From Sphingobacteriia bacterium (GTDB lineage Bacteria; Bacteroidota; Bacteroidia; NS11-12g; UBA955): a stretch of DNA of 64,000 nucleotides. The notes beneath the pieces are model-generated. The model worked only from the letters and a program-made list of their open reading frames with translations, was not told the origin of the DNA and did not search any database. Below, piece after piece: positions 59,141-64,000 of this stretch. The translations under genes were made by a program, and so were the position numbers. The stretch lies in NCBI GenBank assembly GCA_021151535.1, contig JAGKXC010000002.1, forward strand, positions 16,217 to 80,216, written 5' to 3'. The first letter of the stretch is position 1. Every line of letters starts with the position of its first letter.

Positions 59141-59818
59141 TTAGGGGCATACGGATTGCCCGTATTTTCTCATCCAACGTTGGATGAATAGCCGATGTTT
59201 GTATGCAAAGCGGGAATTGAAGCCACAAGTTGTTGGACAAGGTACAATACTCGCGATTTGTGCGCATTGGCTTTTGGTTAGGTTCTTGGCCGATTTTTTA
59301 AAGTAGTGTTGTGCGGCTGCTTCTACGCCAAAAATCCCATCGCCGGTTTCTATAATATTCATATAGATTTCAAGGGTTCTTTTTTTAGACCAAAGTATTT
59401 CAATCCAGCAGGTAAACCAGACTTCACAACCTTTTCGGATCCAAGATCTACCTTCCCAAAGGAACACATTTTTTGCAGTTTGTTGCGTTATGGTTGAAGC
59501 TCCATAAACTTTGCCACCTCGGGTATTTTTTTCAATGGCTTTTTGGATTGCTTTTAAATCAAAGCCCCAATGCGATGTAAATCTTTGATCTTCTCCGCAG
59601 ATTAAGGCTAATGGCATATTGGGTGAAATATCATCGTAATCAACCCATGTGCGTTCAACTTCTTTCCCTAGTTCAGCTTCACGGGATTTCATCAAATTGG
59701 TTTTTCCGGGGTTAATAAAATTGTATGAACCTACCCAAATTATGGTAATAACAACGGCTGCTAGAAAAATTCTCAACAACCATTTTAATATGTTTTTGAT
59801 AACAAAGAAAGAAATCAT
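59141..59818 (-). CDS. mtgA: Monofunctional biosynthetic peptidoglycan transglycosylase
   Basis: 225 residues: one N-terminal membrane helix (WLLRIFLAAVVITIIWVGSY), then a GT51 domain with ALICGEDQRFTSHWGFD (catalytic Glu in EDQRF), GASTITQQTAKNVFLWEGRS, RTLEIYMNIIETGDGIFGVE and SQCAQIASIVPCPT. It polymerises lipid II into glycan strands at the periplasmic face. It is of full family length. The headless ferredoxin-NADP reductase gene lies 36 bp upstream on the same strand; the EF-P fusion gene follows after 87 bp. Confidence 0.93.
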   Translation of the reverse strand: MISFFVIKNILKWLLRIFLAAVVITIIWVGSYNFINPGKTNLMKSREAELGKEVERTWVDYDDISPNMPLALICGEDQRFTSHWGFDLKAIQKAIEKNTRGGKVYGASTITQQTAKNVFLWEGRSWIRKGCEVWFTCWIEILWSKKRTLEIYMNIIETGDGIFGVEAAAQHYFKKSAKNLTKSQCAQIASIVPCPTTCGFNSRFAYKHRLFIQRWMRKYGQSVCP

Positions 59819-59854
59819 TCGCGCTTCCCTGATTAGATTTGTGGGACAGCGAAA

Positions 59855-60634
59855 TTATTCAAAACCTTGCACACCATTGACTGTTGTGTACTTTAAAACG
59901 AGGTTTTTATTCGGATATATTCGTTTAAATGCGCTTTGAACCATCAAAGTGGCTTCATGGAAACCACAAAGAATCAGTTTTAGCTTTCCCGGATAAGTGT
60001 TGATATCACCGATGGCGTAAATTCCCTCCACGTTGGTTGCATAATCAAAGGTGCTTACCTCGATGGCATTCTTATCGATGTTTAATCCCCAATCGGCAAT
60101 AGGTCCCAATTTTGGTGAAAGTCCAAACAGGGGCAGGAAATAATCGCATTCAATCCATGTTAAATCTTCTTTTCCATCGGTAGTAATACCCACTTTTTGC
60201 AGGCCATTATCGCCCTGTAAATGCGTAACTTCTGAGTTTAGGATTAATTGAATTTCTTTGTTGGCGTCAAAATCCATTACTTTTTGCACAGAATCTAAAT
60301 GTCCTCTAAACTGCGTTCTTCTGTGAATGAGTGTGATGCTTTCAGCAACATCTTTCAAGAAAATTGTCCAGTCTAATGCTGAGTCACCGCCGCCTGAAAT
60401 CACCAATTTTTTACCTCGGAATTTCTCAGGGTTTTTTACGATATAATCGATGCCATTATTTTCAAATTGGGCGATATTTTCGATAGGTGGTTTACGGGGT
60501 TCGAAGCAGCCTAATCCGCCAGCGATGGCGATGTTGGGTGCTTGGTGAACGGTACCTTTATCGGTAATAACCCTGAATTGGTTATTGTCTAATTTTTCTA
60601 TACGCGTGTAAGTCCAACTTCGCTGTATAAATAT
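59855..60634 (-). pseudogene. N-terminally truncated ferredoxin-NADP reductase (thioredoxin-reductase-like type)
   Basis: The frame is open from 60634 to the stop at 59855 and matches the C-terminal two thirds of bacterial FNR2/YumC-type reductases: TRIEKLDNNQFRVITDKGTV, APNIAIAGGLGCFEPRKPPI, LVISGGGDSALDWTIFLKDV (NADPH-binding loop), IHRRTQFRGHLDSVQKVMDF, FLPLFGLSPKLGPIADWGLN, GIYAIGDINTYPGKLKLILC, and GFHEATLMVQSAFKRIYP. Everything N-terminal of about residue 105 of a 350-residue enzyme, including the FAD-binding GxGxxG, is absent: the frame meets TGA at 60635-60637 and overlaps the end of the vWA-like gene. The first start-like codon is a TTG at 60406. Without the FAD site the product cannot be functional, so it is a pseudogene or a break in assembly. 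Confidence 0.78.
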
Positions 60635-61968
60635 TCAACGCCGTTGTGTTCAATGGTGGTTCCTTTTTTTAGCAGGTGTAAATCTTCAAAAACGCCATCT
60701 TGCGTATAAATTTTGCCTTTAGTTTTGGCTGCAATTTGGATGTACGAATCGTAGATAGGCATATAATCAATCCATCCGCAAAGAATGATGTTTACAGGCT
60801 TGCTTAAGTTTTTTAATAGCGGGAAATCCTTTACTGGAGCTCTTCCATCGGCAATCATGAGTATGGAATCCACATCGCCCCATTTCTTTTGAGCGGCAAT
60901 TAACGCTTCGATGTTGTTTTCTGGGATATCGCCACCTTGTCCAGAAGCCATGGCTTTTCTCATGGTTTGATAAACGGTATCGAAATTGTTGGACTGCACG
61001 GGGTATAATCCGCCGGTTTTTCCCATTACTTTTAAGGCATCGGGAGTGTTGTTTCCATCATTGAAGAAAATGAATTTTCCATTTTCCAATGGAACTTTGG
61101 CAAATCGAAGCCACAACATTACTTGGGTGTTGAATGGCGACATCGACGCGGTTACATCTGCAACCACAGCGATTTTTCCTGGCCATTCTTTGGTGGTTAA
61201 AAGGCGATATTCAACCGTGTTTTTAAGTCCGAAGGTATCAAAAATACCTACAGTTTCTCTGTGCGCGGGTATGCGTTTACCGGGAATTGAATCTTTGATG
61301 GTTCTGTATTCTTTATCGCGGAAGAAAATACCAGAAGAAGAATATTTGATACCTGCTCTTCTTTTGTTTTTATTTCTGGGTAGGTAATAACCGGTTTCTT
61401 CCTTGCGTTTACGCACTTTCCAGATAATTTTTTCAGGCACAAACACTTGGGTATCGCGGTAACTTTTAACAATTTTATCCATGCGATCGATCTCAGACTT
61501 AACGGCTACTTTATCGGTTTTTGGTTTGAGGTAGATTACAAATCCATGAAACAATTTCTCTGCATCTTTTTGGGTTTTGGCTTGTGATTGCTCAAAAACG
61601 CGCCAGATAACATCTTTTTGCTCAAACAAATTTGGGTAAATTGCTTGTAGATTTTTGAATCGGTATTCGTTGAGTTTGGGTTGGTTAAAGGTATCCACTT
61701 GTCTAAAACGTGTGTAAACCAAGTGCACGGCGTAAACTTCAGCAGCTGGCGGCAATTTCAAGGCTTTGACAGTACTTACAAATTCTGCACTTCCGAATGG
61801 CATCGGTAAATAAATGATGTTGCTATCGGGGTTGGTTGGGTGAATGGGAATGGGATAACCCTTTAACTTCAAAAGTGATTCAACTGTATTTTGGGCAAAA
61901 AGCGATGTGCCTGCGGAAGTGGCCAAAAACAGGATAACAACTTTGATGTATTTTTTAAATGCAATCAT
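60598..61968 (-). CDS. Exported vWA-like domain protein; C-terminus possibly altered by a junction
   Basis: 456 residues with a signal peptide (LFLATSAGTSLFAQ). The N-terminal 200 residues hold no known domain. A von Willebrand A-like core starts KIAVVADVTASMSPFNTQVM, where DxTxS stands at the MIDAS position (normally DxSxS), continues MLWLRFAKVPLENGKFIFFN and SILMIADGRAPVKDFPLL, and ends near GKIYTQDGVFEDLHLLKKGT. The last residues (VEYLYSEVGLTRV) read into bases shared with the truncated reductase, so the natural C-terminus may be changed. The function is unknown; metal-dependent protein binding in the periplasm is plausible. It follows bshB1 by 15 bp. Confidence 0.65.
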   Translation of the reverse strand: MIAFKKYIKVVILFLATSAGTSLFAQNTVESLLKLKGYPIPIHPTNPDSNIIYLPMPFGSAEFVSTVKALKLPPAAEVYAVHLVYTRFRQVDTFNQPKLNEYRFKNLQAIYPNLFEQKDVIWRVFEQSQAKTQKDAEKLFHGFVIYLKPKTDKVAVKSEIDRMDKIVKSYRDTQVFVPEKIIWKVRKRKEETGYYLPRNKNKRRAGIKYSSSGIFFRDKEYRTIKDSIPGKRIPAHRETVGIFDTFGLKNTVEYRLLTTKEWPGKIAVVADVTASMSPFNTQVMLWLRFAKVPLENGKFIFFNDGNNTPDALKVMGKTGGLYPVQSNNFDTVYQTMRKAMASGQGGDIPENNIEALIAAQKKWGDVDSILMIADGRAPVKDFPLLKNLSKPVNIILCGWIDYMPIYDSYIQIAAKTKGKIYTQDGVFEDLHLLKKGTTIEHNGVEYLYSEVGLTRV

Positions 61969-61983
61969 GCTCAGGTTTTTGGT

Positions 61984-62703
61984 TTACAGAATATTTTCAA
62001 AGGATTCGATGCCGATGGGCGTTGCAGAAGTAAATCCTTCTGCGAAGGTTACACCAGCCATTCTGCCAAATTCTCTGCCTCTGGCTTCCAAAAAGTGCCA
62101 AAAATCCAAGCTGGATATTGGTGTTTCAGGTTCGTTGGAGTTGGGCTGATAGAATTGGGTTTTATAGGCGGCGATGGATTTCATTTTTACATCCCATTGT
62201 GCGGTAACATCCACCAAGAAATGCGGACCGATGTTTCTATCTTGGATATAGTGCGATAGGCGTTGTGCTCGGTGTGGACTGAGTTTCGCGCCGTTGTGAA
62301 GGATCTCAATTTTGGGTAATCCCGCCAAGAAATTGGCTCTATCAAGGATTTTTGCGGCTCTGCCATGATCTGGATGTCGATCGGAAATGGCATTGCCAAT
62401 AATCCATTTGGGTTGATGGATTCGGATAATTTTTGCCATTTCAAGGATGTTATCTTTGGTTTCTTCAAAAAAACCATCGCTCCATCCCAAGTTTTCTCTG
62501 TGTGATAAGCCAAGGATATTTCCAGCATCTTGTGCTTCTAGATGGCGGGTTTCGGCTGTACCTCTACTGCCCAATTCACCACGGGTGATATCGATGATTG
62601 CCGCTGAAAATCCTTGTTCAATGTGTTTTCTAACAGTGCCACCTGCGCCTAATTCTACGTCGTCTGGATGGGCGCCAAAAGCAAGCAAATCAATGGGTTT
62701 CAT
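61984..62703 (-). CDS. bshB1: Bacillithiol biosynthesis deacetylase BshB1
   Basis: 239 residues of the LmbE/PIG-L zinc deacetylase family: LLAFGAHPDDVELGAGGTVR (His12, Asp14, Asp15 zinc site), DITRGELGSRGTAETRHLEA, NLGWSDGFF and SDRHPDHGRAAKILDRANFL, the combination seen in BshB1. It removes the acetyl group from GlcNAc-malate in bacillithiol synthesis, a low-molecular-weight thiol used by many Bacteroidota. bshA and bshC are not in the window. A TATTTTTG at 62733-62740 (minus) is a good -7 element, 29 nt before the ATG. Confidence 0.93.
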   Translation of the reverse strand: MKPIDLLAFGAHPDDVELGAGGTVRKHIEQGFSAAIIDITRGELGSRGTAETRHLEAQDAGNILGLSHRENLGWSDGFFEETKDNILEMAKIIRIHQPKWIIGNAISDRHPDHGRAAKILDRANFLAGLPKIEILHNGAKLSPHRAQRLSHYIQDRNIGPHFLVDVTAQWDVKMKSIAAYKTQFYQPNSNEPETPISSLDFWHFLEARGREFGRMAGVTFAEGFTSATPIGIESFENIL

Positions 62704-62732
62704 GAGTTTTTGAAAGGTTAACGATGGAAGTG

Positions 62733-62740
62733 CAAAAATA
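62733..62740 (-). promoter_or_regulatory. -7 element of bshB1
   Basis: Minus TATTTTTG (TAnnTTTG), 29 nt upstream of the ATG at 62703. Confidence 0.35.
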
Positions 62741-62751
62741 TTGGAAAGGGT

Positions 62752-63738
62752 TTATTTAACCGAGAAAGGTGGGTTGAAAATCACATGGTGCACGGTATTT
62801 CCTACCTGCATCAATGTATTTTTATCAATGGCATCTAGGTTATCGGAATGGGTATGCCAATAAGGCGCAAAACCATTCACTTCATCGTATTGGATGATAT
62901 CGATCATGGGGATTTTGGTGCCTTCATAAACATATTTGTGGTCATCTATAATTGGGCCAATGGATTGGAAGGGGAATGTTGTGCTGTAACCCAATTCATG
63001 GGCGATGCCCCAGGTTTGGTTGAGGATAAAGTTGCCAAATTCAGCAGAATATGCTTCCCAAACGAACTTTGCATTTTTGCCACCAACCATATCAAGTAGT
63101 ATACCTGCATTGGCGGTGTAGCCGGGTTTGTGAGGGGTTTTAGCCCAGGCTTGAGAACCGAGGCAGAAAGAATTTTCTACTGAAGGGATACCGAGGTCTT
63201 CTGCATCGAAGAAGATGATATCTACACCGATTTCGGGTTTGTTTTTGCTGAGGTTTCGGGCGATTTCGAGTAAAACGGCTACACCACTCGCACCGTCATT
63301 GGCTGCCAAGATGGGTTTGTCTTGGTCTTTGGTGTCTTGATCTGCAGAAGGGCGTGAATCCCAGTGCGAGGCCAAAAGCAAACGGTTGGTGGCTGAAGGA
63401 TTAAAAGTTCCAACGATGTTGTAAATGGGAATTTTACTTCCATTTCTGGGGTTAGTTCCACTCAACGTTTGAAAATAAGTTGTATCCGCAGATTTTTTCA
63501 TTTCTGAAAACAACCAATCTGCACATTTTTTATGCGCAGCGGTTCCAGGAATTCTAAATCCAAAATCCAATTGTTTTTTAATTATTTGATAGGCTGAATC
63601 AGCGGAAAAGCCAGAAACATTTTTCTGAATATAAGCGGTAGTGCTATCGCTTTCTTCATGGTTGTTATTTGTTTTGGTACATGATTGAAAACCAAACAAT
63701 AAGAAGAGAAACAAATAGCTAAAGATGCTGTTTTTCAT
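62752..63738 (-). CDS. Glutaminyl-peptide cyclotransferase-like M28-family lipoprotein
   Basis: 328 residues with a lipobox (G-F-Q-S-C, Cys20) and then a zinc aminopeptidase/glutaminyl cyclase fold: LLASHWDSRPSADQDT, ILAANDGASGVAVLLEIARN (zinc Asp), IIFFDAEDLG (catalytic Glu), GILLDMVGGKNAKFVW, and YWHTHSDNLDAIDKNTL (zinc His). The pattern matches glutaminyl cyclase-like M28 proteins, which convert N-terminal Gln of exported proteins to pyroglutamate; many T9SS cargo mature proteins in this phylum begin with Gln, so a link to secretion is plausible but inferred. An aminopeptidase role is the alternative. A TAACTTTG at 63749-63756 (minus) is a -7 element 10 nt before the ATG. Confidence 0.85.
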   Translation of the reverse strand: MKNSIFSYLFLFLLFGFQSCTKTNNNHEESDSTTAYIQKNVSGFSADSAYQIIKKQLDFGFRIPGTAAHKKCADWLFSEMKKSADTTYFQTLSGTNPRNGSKIPIYNIVGTFNPSATNRLLLASHWDSRPSADQDTKDQDKPILAANDGASGVAVLLEIARNLSKNKPEIGVDIIFFDAEDLGIPSVENSFCLGSQAWAKTPHKPGYTANAGILLDMVGGKNAKFVWEAYSAEFGNFILNQTWGIAHELGYSTTFPFQSIGPIIDDHKYVYEGTKIPMIDIIQYDEVNGFAPYWHTHSDNLDAIDKNTLMQVGNTVHHVIFNPPFSVK

Positions 63739-63748
63739 AAAATTTATA

Positions 63749-63756
63749 CAAAGTTA
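63749..63756 (-). promoter_or_regulatory. -7 element of the glutaminyl cyclase-like gene
   Basis: Minus TAACTTTG (TAnnTTTG), 10 nt before the ATG at 63738. Confidence 0.4.
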
Positions 63757-63818
63757 GTGCAAATCGATGGTTTGCATATGATAAAACTCATGGAAATAAC
63801 CCTATTTTCGCTAATAAT

Positions 63819-64000
63819 ATGGCCTCCCTACAGATGAGAAGTATGACGGGTTTCGGTCGAGCACAACTGGAAACCCATGAACTTCGGGTTGTTTGCGAGA
63901 TCAAAGCCTTGAATGGAAGATATTTTGAAGCAGATGTTCGATTACCCAAATATCTTTTTGAATTGGATCCCCAGATCAGAAAAATTTTGAGTGATCGCCT
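63819..64000 (+). CDS. YicC-like protein, 3' end cut by the window
   Basis: The first 60 residues visible include RSMTGFGRAQLETHELRVVC and IKALNGRYFEADVRLPKYL, then DPQIRKILSDRL, the N-terminal signature of the YicC family (an RNA-degrading endoribonuclease in E. coli by report). The ATG at 63819 is used; an in-frame ATG at 63834 gives MRSMTGFGRA, closer to the usual family N-terminus, and is equally likely. TATTTTCG at 63803-63810 is a near-match to the -7 consensus. guanylate kinase commonly follows yicC, but this is beyond the window. Confidence 0.88.
   Translation, partial: MASLQMRSMTGFGRAQLETHELRVVCEIKALNGRYFEADVRLPKYLFELDPQIRKILSDR

Noticed and set aside
1..64000. tRNA, rRNA, CRISPR, insertion sequences, prophage, riboswitches
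   Set aside because: I looked through the gaps and saw no cloverleaf, spaced repeat array, transposase or integrase, or recognisable riboswitch; short RNAs could be missed by eye.

Overview
The window looks like a chromosomal segment of a Bacteroidota bacterium at roughly 40% GC. The evidence is TonB-dependent receptors of the carboxypeptidase-regulatory type, a receptor paired with a DUF4249 lipoprotein, several secreted proteins with type IX secretion C-terminal domains, DUF4468 and DUF4293 proteins, a bacillithiol gene (bshB1), a CPBP protease, and repeated TAnnTTTG -7 promoter elements, often with a TTG/TTTG about 19-22 bp upstream. It is densely packed (about 55 protein genes). I saw no rRNA, tRNA, CRISPR array, insertion sequence or prophage, and it reads as ordinary core chromosome with a few accessory loci.

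Layout. 1-3121: end of a TonB-dependent receptor plus a DUF4249 lipoprotein. 3204-6555: a ureohydrolase-fold protein without metal ligands, a PaaE-like flavin/2Fe-2S reductase, rluD. 6565-14338: a split 5'-nucleotidase pair facing, across a palindrome-bearing intergenic region, a lamin-tail protein, a TonB-dependent receptor and a secreted endonuclease I; together they suggest extracellular nucleic-acid scavenging. 14348-17301: nadC, a thioredoxin-like lipoprotein, rlmD. 17374-22217 (minus): sucA, cdsA, CPBP protease. 22292-25393: dusB, trhO, a DUF4468 protein. 25554-28761: rplM-rpsI-rpsB-tsf-pyrH. 28911-36639: a large cell-surface protein, rpsT, ferredoxin, phosphatase, isochorismate synthase, a hypothetical protein, thiolase. 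36743-41687: tsaB, a PabA/TrpG amidotransferase, dxs, an AT-hook/winged-helix protein, prmC. 41713-47736 (minus): a lamin-tail surface protein, a glycosyltransferase, a heptose adenylyltransferase, a flippase-like protein, panD. 47816-54260: recR, a glycosyltransferase fusion, a histidine kinase, DUF4293, M14 peptidase. 54245-63738 (minus): a membrane protein, queD-like, a lipoprotein, cysteine desulfurase, an EF-P/agmatinase fusion, mtgA, an N-terminally missing ferredoxin-NADP reductase, a vWA-like protein, bshB1, a glutaminyl-cyclase-like M28 protein. 63819-end: start of a yicC-like gene.

The main points for a second look are: (1) the nuclease / nucleotidase / receptor locus at 6.5-14.3 kb; (2) elongation factor P running in frame into a headless agmatinase at 57.9-59.1 kb, with a headless ferredoxin-NADP reductase only 0.8 kb upstream of it, so two gene-joining deletions (or assembly errors) lie close together; (3) several genes whose -7 element ends only 4-6 nt before the start codon, implying leaderless mRNAs; (4) strong over-use of the word GGCGAT/ATCGCC, almost absent from the ribosomal-protein cluster; (5) a small AT-hook, coiled-coil, winged-helix chromatin-like protein.

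All calls come from reading the sequence and remembered family motifs. No database search was run.
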